Source: Sediminicola sp037203765
GTDB lineage: Bacteria > Bacteroidota > Bacteroidia > Flavobacteriales > Flavobacteriaceae
Direction: 5' to 3'
NCBI RefSeq assembly: GCF_037203765.1
Contig: NZ_JBBCAS010000006.1
Span: forward strand, 226,423-290,422
Length of the DNA stretch: 64,000 nucleotides
This document shows positions 25,292 through 35,370 of the stretch, one piece after another. Under the pieces are notes generated by a model. The model had not been told where the DNA came from, searched no databases, and saw only the letters and a list, made by a program, of their open reading frames with translations. Positions within the stretch are counted from its first letter, which is position 1. Every line of letters starts with the position of its first letter. Both the position numbers and the translations under genes were made by a program.

Positions 25292-27787
25292 ATGGCAAAG
25301 AATTTAGTAATTGTAGAGTCGCCTGCTAAAGCAAAAACAATAGAAAAATTTTTAGGGAAGGATTATAAGGTAGAGTCCAGCTTTGGACATATTGCCGATC
25401 TGCCCTCTAAGGAGTTGGGAGTTGACGTGGATAATGGTTTTAAACCAAAATATATTGTTGATAGCGATAAGAAGGCACTTGTCAAAAAACTAAAGGACCT
25501 GGCCCAAAAAGCAGATACCATTTGGTTGGCCAGTGATGAGGATAGAGAGGGGGAGGCCATATCTTGGCATTTGGCAGAAGAGCTAAATCTGGACAAGGCC
25601 AAGACCAAAAGGATTGTTTTCAACTCCATTACCAAGGCAGCCATTCAGCGGGCCATTGAAAATCCCCGCGAAATAAATTATGACCTGGTAAATGCCCAAC
25701 AGGCCAGAAGGGTTTTGGATAGATTGGTAGGTTATGAGCTTTCGCCGGTTTTATGGAAAAAAATAAAGCCAGGACTATCAGCAGGTAGGGTGCAATCGGT
25801 AGCGGTTCGATTGATCGTAGAACGCGAAAGGGATATTGAAGCCTTTTCCCCCGGAGCATCCTTTAAGATTTCGGCGGTTTTTAAAACACAGGACGGAACT
25901 TCTTTTTCTGCCAAAATGAACAAGACCTTTTCTTCACAAGAAGAGGCCGAGGCATTTCTAAAACAAAATATAGGCGCCAATTTTAAAGTCGCCAATCTAG
26001 ATAAAAAGCCTGCCAAAAAATCACCGGCAGCACCATTTACCACGTCAACCTTGCAGCAGGAGGCTTCCAGGAAGATCTATTTTTCGGTGGGCAAAACCAT
26101 GCAGGTGGCCCAGCGCCTCTATGAGGCGGGATTGATCACCTATATGAGAACTGATAGTGTCAATCTTTCCAAAGAAGCATTGGCAGAAGCGAAAGATGCC
26201 ATCATAAGTAATTATGGAAAGGAATACAGTACGGTAAGGAATTTTACGGGCAAGACCAAAGGGGCGCAGGAAGCCCACGAGGCCATTCGTCCTACAGATA
26301 TGAAAATACAGTCGCCTTCCTTGGATCGCGACCAATCCAAACTTTACGATCTCATCTGGAAACGTACCCTGGCTTCCCAAATGAGCGATGCCCAATTGGA
26401 GCGTACCAATATCAAGATCAGTGCAAGTACCCACAATGACGAGTTCAGTGCCAACGGGGAGGTTATCAAGTTCGATGGTTTCCTTAAAGTGTATATGGAA
26501 GGGATCGATGATGAGGATATGGCGGAAGAACAGGATGGGATGTTGCCGGCCATGAAAGAAGGGGAAGCCCTGACCAATACCAATATCTCGGCCACAGAAC
26601 GATTCTCGAGGGCACCTTATAGATATAGTGAAGCTTCCTTGGTGAAAAAATTAGAAGAGCTTGGTATAGGAAGACCATCTACCTATGCACCGACCATATC
26701 CACCATTCAGAACAGGGGATATGTTGAAAAAGGCTCCATTGAAGGTACAGAACGCAATTATGTACAACTGATCCTTAAGGGCGATAAGTTGACAGCGAAG
26801 AACCTAACGGAAAAAGTAGGTTCGGATAAAGGCAAGTTAGTGCCTACAGACATAGGAATGATCGTGACCGATTTCTTGGTGGGGCATTTCGCCAATATTT
26901 TGGATTACAACTTTACGGCCAAAGTAGAGGAGGATTTTGATGAGATTGCAGCAGGGGATGAGGATTGGCAAAAGGTGATGACGGAATTCTACAAGGATTT
27001 CCATCCGAATGTGATTGATGTTGAGGAAAATGCAGATCGCGCCAGTGGTGAGCGTATCTTGGGGAAAGATCCAAAATCGGGGAGACAGGTATCTGTCCGA
27101 TTGGGGAGATTTGGACCTATGGTACAGATAGGCACCGTAGAAGAGGAAGAAAAGCCATTGTTCGCCAGCTTGTTGCCAGAACACTCCTTGAATACCATAT
27201 CCTTTGAGGAAGCCATGGACCTTTTTAAACTTCCACGTAAGTTGGGTGTATACAAAGGGGAGGAAGTAGAAGCCAATGTAGGAAGGTTTGGCCCTTATGT
27301 GAAATACGGAAAAACATTTGTTTCCATGGCCCCTGGTGAGAGTGCATTGGACATCACTATGGAAAGGGCAGCAGAACTTATACAAGAGAAGGAAAAGGCA
27401 GATGCACCTATTGCCATGTACGAAGAAAAAGAGGTGACCAAGGGGACAGGACGATTTGGACCATTTATAAAATGGGACGGCATGTTCATCAACGTGAACA
27501 AAAAGTACGATTTTGACAATCTGTCCAAGGAAGACATCGCTGAACTGATAGAGGCCAAAAAGCAGAAAGAAATAGATAAATTAATCCAAGATTGGCCAGA
27601 CGAGGGTATTCGTATAGAAAAGGCTAGATGGGGAAGGCACAATATTTTGAAGGGGAAGATCAAAGTTGAACTTTCCAAAGATGTTGATGCCACCAAAATT
27701 AGCTTGGAAGAGGCCAAGGCATTGATCGAGAAAAAAACACCCAAGAAAAAAACAAAATCAAAAGCAAAACCTAAAGCGAAGAAATAA
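25292..27787 (+). CDS. topA: DNA topoisomerase I
   Basis: 831 aa. Type IA enzyme that relaxes negative supercoils. The N-terminal Toprim domain shows VESPAKAKTI and the acidic ASDEDREGEA; the active-site tyrosine is Tyr284 in ITYMRTDS. Instead of four-cysteine zinc fingers, the C-terminus carries repeats of the Toprim C-terminal type (VRLGRFGPMVQIG, NVGRFGPYVKYG, GTGRFGPFIKW), and then a Lys-rich tail (about 815-831) that should bind DNA. The next gene begins 2 bp after its stop. Confidence 0.98.
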   Translation: MAKNLVIVESPAKAKTIEKFLGKDYKVESSFGHIADLPSKELGVDVDNGFKPKYIVDSDKKALVKKLKDLAQKADTIWLASDEDREGEAISWHLAEELNLDKAKTKRIVFNSITKAAIQRAIENPREINYDLVNAQQARRVLDRLVGYELSPVLWKKIKPGLSAGRVQSVAVRLIVERERDIEAFSPGASFKISAVFKTQDGTSFSAKMNKTFSSQEEAEAFLKQNIGANFKVANLDKKPAKKSPAAPFTTSTLQQEASRKIYFSVGKTMQVAQRLYEAGLITYMRTDSVNLSKEALAEAKDAIISNYGKEYSTVRNFTGKTKGAQEAHEAIRPTDMKIQSPSLDRDQSKLYDLIWKRTLASQMSDAQLERTNIKISASTHNDEFSANGEVIKFDGFLKVYMEGIDDEDMAEEQDGMLPAMKEGEALTNTNISATERFSRAPYRYSEASLVKKLEELGIGRPSTYAPTISTIQNRGYVEKGSIEGTERNYVQLILKGDKLTAKNLTEKVGSDKGKLVPTDIGMIVTDFLVGHFANILDYNFTAKVEEDFDEIAAGDEDWQKVMTEFYKDFHPNVIDVEENADRASGERILGKDPKSGRQVSVRLGRFGPMVQIGTVEEEEKPLFASLLPEHSLNTISFEEAMDLFKLPRKLGVYKGEEVEANVGRFGPYVKYGKTFVSMAPGESALDITMERAAELIQEKEKADAPIAMYEEKEVTKGTGRFGPFIKWDGMFINVNKKYDFDNLSKEDIAELIEAKKQKEIDKLIQDWPDEGIRIEKARWGRHNILKGKIKVELSKDVDATKISLEEAKALIEKKTPKKKTKSKAKPKAKK

Positions 27788-27789
27788 CT

Positions 27790-28947
27790 ATGGCATTTGA
27801 TTTTTTGGTACCTGTAGAGGATAAGGTCCTGGCCCATTGCGAACTGCTTCCACCTCAGGCACTGGGAAAAAATATCTTTAAGCATACGGAGCGCAAAGGT
27901 CTGCCCGTGTTGGCCAATGCCACCATCGCAATTTTTGGGGTGCATGAATCCCGTAATGCCTTTGAGAAAAAAATGGAGCGCTTGGACATTTCAGGCCTGC
28001 GCCTACAGTTGTACAAGCTCATGATGGGCAATTGGAACACTTCCATCGTTGATCTTGGCGATGTGGAACAAGGGGAAGAGGTAGAGGACACCTATTTTGT
28101 GGTCAAGGAAATAGTGGCCGGGCTGATCGAGGAGAATATCATACCTATTGTCATTGGTGCTACCCAAGATCTGACGTATCCTACCTATCGGGCTTTTGAT
28201 GGCCTAAAAAATATGATCAACCTTGTTGCCATTGACAGCAGGTTCGATTTTGGGGATGCAGAAGAGCTCATATCCTCCAATTCGTATATGAGCAAGATCA
28301 TTACTGATAAGCCCAACAACCTTTTTAATTTCTCCAATATAGGATATCAAAGTTACTTTAACGCCCAGGAGGAGATAGACCTGATGGAGCGCCTGCTCTT
28401 TGACGCCTATCGTCTTGGGGAGATCGCATTTGACGTCTCTTTGGCAGAACCTGTCTTGAGGAATGCGGATATGGTCAGTTTGGATGCCAGAGCCGTAAGG
28501 GCGGCAGATATCGGCCTGTCGGATCATTTTTCGCCCAATGGTTTTACCGGAAGGGAAATATGTGCCATAGCGCGTTATGCCGGTATCAGTGACAAGGTAG
28601 CCCTATTTGGAATCTATGAAATAGAAAATAGTGTACAGTCATTCCAATTGATGTCACAGATTATTTGGTATTTTATTGAAGGGGTCAATTTTAGGATAAA
28701 AGAATCCCCATACCTTGATAAAGAGTCGTTTACCAAGTTTATAGTGCCCACGGACGACGAAGATTTGATATTCTACAAAAGTAATCTTACAGAAAGGTGG
28801 TGGGTAGAGGTCCCATCAATTTTAACTTCACATAATAAAACAAACACACCTGCGTTATTACCATGCACAGAAAAGGACTATTTGGAAGCGTGTGACCAAA
28901 ATATTCCCGAAAGGTGGTTTAAAGCCTATAAGAAAGGCTTCAATTAA
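27790..28947 (+). CDS. Ureohydrolase-fold protein with lost metal ligands (formimidoylglutamase-like)
   Basis: 385 aa. The overall layout is that of the arginase/agmatinase/formimidoylglutamase family, but the metal-binding motifs are broken. GGDHS is GATQD at 123-127 (His to Gln126); DAHFD is DSRFD at 149-153 (His to Arg151); SxDxD is SLDAR at 230-234 (Asp to Arg234). Asp149, Asp153 and Asp232 remain. With three of six manganese ligands gone, hydrolysis is unlikely, so the usual enzyme name should be read with care. It follows topA by 2 bp and precedes gldK by 117 bp, a position that suggests a structural or regulatory job linked to the gld genes. Cytoplasmic; no signal peptide. Confidence 0.85.
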   Translation: MAFDFLVPVEDKVLAHCELLPPQALGKNIFKHTERKGLPVLANATIAIFGVHESRNAFEKKMERLDISGLRLQLYKLMMGNWNTSIVDLGDVEQGEEVEDTYFVVKEIVAGLIEENIIPIVIGATQDLTYPTYRAFDGLKNMINLVAIDSRFDFGDAEELISSNSYMSKIITDKPNNLFNFSNIGYQSYFNAQEEIDLMERLLFDAYRLGEIAFDVSLAEPVLRNADMVSLDARAVRAADIGLSDHFSPNGFTGREICAIARYAGISDKVALFGIYEIENSVQSFQLMSQIIWYFIEGVNFRIKESPYLDKESFTKFIVPTDDEDLIFYKSNLTERWWVEVPSILTSHNKTNTPALLPCTEKDYLEACDQNIPERWFKAYKKGFN

Positions 28948-29064
28948 TCAATATTTTTTTCAAGTATAAACTGTTTTGATACAATAATTTATTTAAAAAG
29001 CAGTTTTAGAAAGTAATAAAAGCGTTTGCAGTTTGCATTCTTAAATCGAAATTTAACCTAAAGT

Positions 29065-30423
29065 ATGAAGAAGCTATTGTTGTTATCTATAGCATTTGTT
29101 TTTTTACTCGCGAGTTGTGGGTCCAAAACAAAAGGGGAATTAGTTGGAGCCCAAGGTAAAAAATGGTATCCAGAAAAACCTTATGGAATGGAATTGATTC
29201 CTAGGGGCGCCTTTACCATGGGTAAGTCAGAAGAAGACATGGCCCAAACCCTGAATGCACCGACCAAGACCGTAACTGTAACCTCCTTTTATATGGACGA
29301 TACGGAAATTACAAATAGTGAATACCGTCAATTCGTGGATTGGGTAAAAGATTCCATTACCAGAACCAAATTGGCCATCCTTGCCGATGAGTTGGGACTA
29401 GGACCAGAAGATGGGGGAATTGGCGACTATGCATTTAAGGATGCCGATACCACTAGAATGTCTGCCTACGAAAAATACATGATGAACAATTATCAGGGTA
29501 TGGGCGAGACAGGCTATGAAGGTAGGGCTTTGAACAGAGATCAGGATCTGGTTTGGGATATCAATGATTATCCAGATGAATATTATACCGAGATCATGGT
29601 AGATTCCATGTACTTGAAAGAGGAGGAATCCTATAACGGTCAACGTATTATAGATGTCAAAAAACTGAAGTACAGCTACAAGTGGATGGATATCGAAGCT
29701 GCGGCACGTTCCAAGACCGGTAACAGAAAAGATTTCATCAGACAGGAAATGTTGGAGATCTACCCCGATACCACGGTATGGATCAAAGATTTTGAATACT
29801 CTTACAATGAGCCCATGCACAACGATTATTTCTGGCATGATGCTTACAGTGATTATCCTGTAGTAGGGGTATCATGGCAACAGGCAAAAGCCTTTTGTAA
29901 TTGGAGGACCAAATTTAAGAACGACGACCAAAAGAGCAGGGGCAAGCAATTTGTGAACCAATTCAGGTTGCCTACCGAAGCTGAATGGGAATATGCTGCC
30001 AGAGGTGGTATTGAAGGTGGTACTTATCCTTGGGGTGGACCGTACGTGATCAGTGATACGGGATGCTTTATGGCCAACTTTAAACCTCAAAGAGGGGATT
30101 ATGCTGCAGATAGCGCTTTGTATACAGTAGAGGCAAAGTCCTTTGAGCCAAATGACTTTAACCTGTACAATATGGCCGGTAACGTTGCGGAATGGACCAA
30201 TTCCAGTTATGATCCAAATTCATATGAGTTTGTATCTACAATGAACCCCAACGCCGTTTCTGCCGAAAACAGAAGAAAAGTGATCCGTGGAGGATCATGG
30301 AAAGATGTTGCTTATTTCTTGCAAGTGAGCACCAGGGATTACGAATACCAGGATTCTGCCCGTAGTTATATCGGTTTTAGAACTGTACAAGATTACATGG
30401 GAGAACAGGATTCTACCAACTAA
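29065..30423 (+). CDS. gldK: Gliding motility / type IX secretion lipoprotein GldK
   Basis: 452 aa. Lipoprotein signal with lipobox L-A-S-C (Cys18). The body is a formylglycine-generating-enzyme (FGE/sulfatase-modifying) fold with RLPTEAEWEYAARGG, NMAGNVAEWTNS and KVIRGGSWKD, used structurally here. GldK (PorK in Porphyromonas) forms, with GldN, the ring under the outer membrane in the type IX secretion system. First gene of gldKLMN; between it and gldL lie 78 bp. Confidence 0.97.
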   Translation: MKKLLLLSIAFVFLLASCGSKTKGELVGAQGKKWYPEKPYGMELIPRGAFTMGKSEEDMAQTLNAPTKTVTVTSFYMDDTEITNSEYRQFVDWVKDSITRTKLAILADELGLGPEDGGIGDYAFKDADTTRMSAYEKYMMNNYQGMGETGYEGRALNRDQDLVWDINDYPDEYYTEIMVDSMYLKEEESYNGQRIIDVKKLKYSYKWMDIEAAARSKTGNRKDFIRQEMLEIYPDTTVWIKDFEYSYNEPMHNDYFWHDAYSDYPVVGVSWQQAKAFCNWRTKFKNDDQKSRGKQFVNQFRLPTEAEWEYAARGGIEGGTYPWGGPYVISDTGCFMANFKPQRGDYAADSALYTVEAKSFEPNDFNLYNMAGNVAEWTNSSYDPNSYEFVSTMNPNAVSAENRRKVIRGGSWKDVAYFLQVSTRDYEYQDSARSYIGFRTVQDYMGEQDSTN

Positions 30424-30501
30424 ACGAAATTCACATAGTGATCAACAATAAACCAAATACTTATTATTACTTAACATTAAACTAAAATTAAATTTACTAT
30501 T

Positions 30502-31155
30502 ATGGCACAGTCAAAATCAACAAAAAAACTATTTAACATGGCCTACGGGCTTGGAGCATCTATCGTAATTATCGGTGCATTGTTTAAAATCCTACACTGG
30601 GAGTTCGGTCCCCTTACAGGAGGTCTTCTTTTGGCAGTAGGTCTTATTACGGAAGCATTAATTTTCGCGATCAGTGCATTTGAACCTATTGAGGAAGAGT
30701 ACGACTGGTCTCTTGTTTATCCGGAATTGGCTGGTGGTGAAATGACCGCTAGAAAATCAAACGGAGCTGCTGAAATTAAAGATGCTGAAACATCGTTGTC
30801 CAAAAAATTGGACGATCTTTTGAAAGAAGCTGGAGTGGATGCAGAATTAATGAACAGCTTGGGTAGCAGCATCAAGAATTTTGAAGGTGCGGCCAAGGGT
30901 ATTGCTCCTACAGTAGATGCTATGGAGTCTACCAGAAAATATTCTGATGAAATGTCACAGGCAGCAGCCCAAATGGAGTCTTTGAACAGTCTTTACAAGG
31001 TTCAGTTGGACAGCGCAAGCAGACAAGCTTCTATCAACGAGGAAGTAGTACAAAATTCCAGTGCCCTTAAAGAGCAAATGGCTTCATTGGCAACAAACCT
31101 TTCTTCATTGAACGGAGTTTACGGTGGAATGCTTTCTGCAATGAGTAAAAACTAA
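30502..31155 (+). CDS. gldL: Gliding motility / type IX secretion motor protein GldL
   Basis: 217 aa. Two membrane helices (about 13-32 and 38-60) and a long cytoplasmic helical tail. Glu51 lies inside helix 2 (LITEALIF) and corresponds in position to the membrane glutamate thought to take part in proton-driven rotation of the GldL5-GldM2 motor. Located between gldK and gldM as in all Flavobacteriia. Confidence 0.97.
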   Translation: MAQSKSTKKLFNMAYGLGASIVIIGALFKILHWEFGPLTGGLLLAVGLITEALIFAISAFEPIEEEYDWSLVYPELAGGEMTARKSNGAAEIKDAETSLSKKLDDLLKEAGVDAELMNSLGSSIKNFEGAAKGIAPTVDAMESTRKYSDEMSQAAAQMESLNSLYKVQLDSASRQASINEEVVQNSSALKEQMASLATNLSSLNGVYGGMLSAMSKN

Positions 31156-31210
31156 TTAGCGTACTTAGTTAACCCAAATCAAATTATTAATTAAAACCTA
31201 ATTAGAAAAC

Positions 31211-32779
<1,569 letters not shown>

Positions 32780-32801
32780 TAAATTTAAATAAGGCGTCCG
32801 G

Positions 32802-32868
32802 TAGTGGTATGTTGTTCGTATATGTAAAACGGCATACCACTATAGGACAAATTACACCTAGGTGTAAT
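32802..32868 (+). promoter_or_regulatory. Inverted repeat plus 18-bp palindrome between gldM and gldN
   Basis: Arms TAGTGGTATG and CATACCACTA (32802-32811 and 32833-32842) pair perfectly over 10 bp around a 21-nt loop. Directly after it, 32851-32868 is a perfect 18-bp palindrome with centre CTAG. There is no T-run, so it is not a classical terminator; it could be an RNA processing or stability element that sets the gldM:gldN ratio, or a protein-binding site. Confidence 0.5.
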
Positions 32869-32888
32869 AAATACATAAATTATAAAAA

Positions 32889-33791
32889 ATGAATTGGAAG
32901 AATGTTTTATTAATCGGAGCTGTTGCACTGTTACCACTCTCCATGATGGCCCAGGCAAATATTCTGAATGCCAAGATGCCCGATGAGGTAGGTAAGAAAA
33001 CAGCCGCGCAAAAAGCGAATGACAATGATGCCCCATTGAAATACGGTTATGTGGACGATAGGGATATCCTTTGGTCCAAGACGGTATGGGAGGTCATCGA
33101 TTTGGATGAGCGTGTTAACTTTCCATTGTACTATCCATTGGATACCATTGGGATCGGTTCTGATAGAAGATCACTGTATGATGTTTTGATGAAGAACATC
33201 AAGAGTGGTAAATTGACCGACATCTATGCCGATGCATATTTCACAGAAAAAAGGACCCTTGACGATCTTGGGGCTACCCTTCAGAAGGTAGATACCACAG
33301 ATTATGGGTACGAGCAGTTGAATGCCGGGGAGCAAATATCTCCTGAATATATCAATAGAAGAAATCTGGTTGCCGCTGATCTTGAAGAATATCTTATTAA
33401 AGGTATTTGGTATTTCGATAAGCGTCAGGGAGAATTGAAATACCGTTTGTTGGGTATTGCGCCCGTAGCACCGGATGTGAACTTTATTGATGATGAGTCC
33501 ATGGATATGGCAGAAGCCAAAGTACCTTTGTTCTGGGTATGGTACCCAAGCGCCAGGGAAATTTTGCACGAAGCCAAGGTATTCAATCAAAGAAACACGG
33601 CACAGCCCATATCGTTCGATATGTTGCTCAACGCCCGAAGGTTCAATGCCACTATCTATAAAGAGGATAACGTGCACGGAGACCGTGCCATTAAAGATTA
33701 CATAGCAGATAATGCACTTTTCCAAGTTCTGGAAGCCCAACGTATAAAAGAGGTGATCAGGGACAGGGAACAAGATATGTGGGCCTATTAG
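32889..33791 (+). CDS. gldN: Gliding motility / type IX secretion protein GldN
   Basis: 300 aa with a signal peptide (about 1-22, ending SMMAQ). GldN (PorN) is the periplasmic partner of GldK in the outer ring of the type IX system. Family landmarks include YVDDRDILWSKTVWEVIDLDERVNFPLYYP split over residues 55-85 and the C-terminal REVIRDREQDMWAY-like end. It closes the gld operon; a terminator follows after 38 bp. Confidence 0.96.
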   Translation: MNWKNVLLIGAVALLPLSMMAQANILNAKMPDEVGKKTAAQKANDNDAPLKYGYVDDRDILWSKTVWEVIDLDERVNFPLYYPLDTIGIGSDRRSLYDVLMKNIKSGKLTDIYADAYFTEKRTLDDLGATLQKVDTTDYGYEQLNAGEQISPEYINRRNLVAADLEEYLIKGIWYFDKRQGELKYRLLGIAPVAPDVNFIDDESMDMAEAKVPLFWVWYPSAREILHEAKVFNQRNTAQPISFDMLLNARRFNATIYKEDNVHGDRAIKDYIADNALFQVLEAQRIKEVIRDREQDMWAY

Positions 33792-33824
33792 GACCATAAA
33801 TAAAACTCCAATTCAATACATATT

Positions 33825-33860
33825 AGAAAAACGCTGCATGTTACATGCGGCGTTTTTTTA
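33825..33860 (+). terminator. Terminator of the gldKLMN operon
   Basis: Stem AACGCTGCATG / CATGCGGCGTT (33830-33840 and 33844-33854), 11 pairs with one T-G wobble, 3-nt loop, then a run of T. The T-run doubles as part of the -7 box of the next gene. Confidence 0.85.
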
Positions 33861-33866
33861 TTTTTG
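33859..33866 (+). promoter_or_regulatory. -7 box overlapping the gld terminator
   Basis: TATTTTTG, an exact TAnnTTTG, begins in the T-run of the terminator and ends 4 nt before the ATG at 33871, implying a leaderless or nearly leaderless transcript of the oxidoreductase gene. Confidence 0.5.
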
Positions 33867-33870
33867 CAGC

Positions 33871-34932
33871 ATGGTAGATTACTTGGTCGTAGGTTTGGGA
33901 TTGGCGGGAATATCATTTTGTGAGGTTCTGGAGCAAAACCATACATCCTTTATGGTGATTTCAGACGATTCACAGACCTCCTCCAATGTGGCAGGGGGCT
34001 TGTACAATCCTGTAATCCTCAAACGCTTTACCTTGGCTTGGGATGCCAAGGCCCAACTGGATCTCGCCATTCCTTTCTACAATAAGCTGGAGGAGAAGTT
34101 GCGGACCCAACTTGATTATAAGCTTTCGGTTTTACGAAGGTTCGCCTCCATAGAAGAACAGAATATGTGGTTCGAGGCAGCAGACAAGCCGCAACTGGCC
34201 CATTTTTTATCCACCAAGATCATCGCCAACAAAAACAGTGCTATCGATGCACCTTTCGGATATGGGAAAGTTTTGTACACCGGAAGAATAGCAACCAAAA
34301 AATTACTTGCCACCTATAAGAACTACCTGATAGAAAAGGACATGCTCCTTCAGGAAACCTGTCAGTTCAATCAGTTGAACATCGGTCAGGAGCAGGTCAC
34401 ATACAAGGGTATAACTGCCAAACATGTGGTCTTCGCCACAGGGTATGGCCAAAGTGCCAACCCTTTCTTCAGCTACCTGCCCCTAAATGGGACCAAAGGG
34501 GAACTGCTCACCATTAAGGCACCCGATCTCAAGGAGGAAAACGTGATCAAGTCCTCTGTTTTTATCATTCCGTTGGGCAATGATCTTTACCGTATTGGCG
34601 CTACCTATAAATGGAAGGATAAAACCAATATTCCCACAGAGGAGTCCAGAATGGAATTGTTGGAAAAGCTCAATACTTTTTTAAAGTGTAGCTATGAGGT
34701 GGTAGATCATGTTGCAGGTATTAGACCTACTGTGGCGGACAGAAGGCCATTGGTGGGGAGGCACCCGGAATATGAAAATTTATACGCCCTGAACGGGTTT
34801 GGATCCAGAGGGGTCATGACCGGACCAAAAACGGCCATGGATCTTTTTGAGTTTATAGAAAATGGAGTCCCCCTGTCCAAGGAGATCGATATTGCCCGTT
34901 TTACGAAAAAATATTACGCGGTTAATTCTTAA
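33871..34932 (+). CDS. FAD-dependent oxidoreductase, D-amino-acid-oxidase (DAO) family
   Basis: 353 aa from ATG 33871. An ATG 33 bp earlier lies inside the gld terminator hairpin and is rejected as start. The N-terminal dinucleotide-binding motif VVGLGLAGIS is at about 5-14; NVAGGLYNPV and the C-terminal VAGIRPTVADRRPLVGRHPEYENLYALNGF-type region (about 280-310) belong to the DAO fold. Such enzymes oxidise amines or amino acids; the substrate is unknown. Cytoplasmic. Its stop lies 11 bp inside the end of the convergent DUF983 gene. Confidence 0.85.
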   Translation: MVDYLVVGLGLAGISFCEVLEQNHTSFMVISDDSQTSSNVAGGLYNPVILKRFTLAWDAKAQLDLAIPFYNKLEEKLRTQLDYKLSVLRRFASIEEQNMWFEAADKPQLAHFLSTKIIANKNSAIDAPFGYGKVLYTGRIATKKLLATYKNYLIEKDMLLQETCQFNQLNIGQEQVTYKGITAKHVVFATGYGQSANPFFSYLPLNGTKGELLTIKAPDLKEENVIKSSVFIIPLGNDLYRIGATYKWKDKTNIPTEESRMELLEKLNTFLKCSYEVVDHVAGIRPTVADRRPLVGRHPEYENLYALNGFGSRGVMTGPKTAMDLFEFIENGVPLSKEIDIARFTKKYYAVNS

Positions 34933-35311
34933 CGGCATCGGGATCGTACTTCATAAAAAGATTGATCCATATGTTTCGGGACAATCTCATGATGACCGGC
35001 ATAAATACGATCAATGTGGCTACAATGGCAATGAAGGTATTGACCAAGGAGGTTCCCACGATCAAAAAGGCGATGACAAAGGCCGCTACCGCAAAGGCAA
35101 TACCCACGCCATAACTCACATACATGGCCCCATAAAAAAAAGAAGGTTCTATTTTGTATTTGGTTTGGCAATGGGAACAACGTTCGTTCATTTTCAATAG
35201 ATGGCCCAAATGGTACGGATTCTGGTCCACGTACATACTTTCTTGATGGCATTTAGGGCAACTTCCTGTTAAAATGCTGTAGAGTTTGTTTCCTTTTTTT
35301 AACATTTGCAT
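34922..35311 (-). CDS. DUF983 membrane protein with zinc-ribbon-like cysteines
   Basis: 129 aa from ATG 35311 (ATG 35305 is also possible). The N-terminus has two Cys pairs, SCPKCHQ and RCSHCQ, likely a small zinc ribbon, followed by two membrane helices (about 60-82 and 85-107). DUF983 proteins have no established function. A TACTTTTG -7 box (35322-35329) lies 10 nt upstream on the same strand. It is convergent with, and overlaps by 11 bp, the FAD oxidoreductase gene. Confidence 0.85.
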   Translation of the reverse strand: MQMLKKGNKLYSILTGSCPKCHQESMYVDQNPYHLGHLLKMNERCSHCQTKYKIEPSFFYGAMYVSYGVGIAFAVAAFVIAFLIVGTSLVNTFIAIVATLIVFMPVIMRLSRNIWINLFMKYDPDAVKN

Positions 35312-35321
35312 AAAATTTGTG

Positions 35322-35329
35322 CAAAAGTA
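35322..35329 (-). promoter_or_regulatory. Candidate -7 box for the DUF983 gene
   Basis: TACTTTTG on the minus strand, exact match to TAnnTTTG, 10 nt before ATG 35311. Confidence 0.45.
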
Positions 35330-35370
35330 CAAATTATTGATTTTCATTTAAGTAACTAGAGTCACAAAAC

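Noticed and set aside
27295..27945. A 216-codon open frame opposite the end of topA.
   Set aside because: Ser/Phe-rich product that mirrors the Lys/Glu-rich topA tail; no motif, no promoter.
33838..33870. Upstream ATG for the FAD oxidoreductase.
   Set aside because: It lies within the terminator hairpin of gldN, and the dinucleotide-binding motif starts right after the ATG at 33871.
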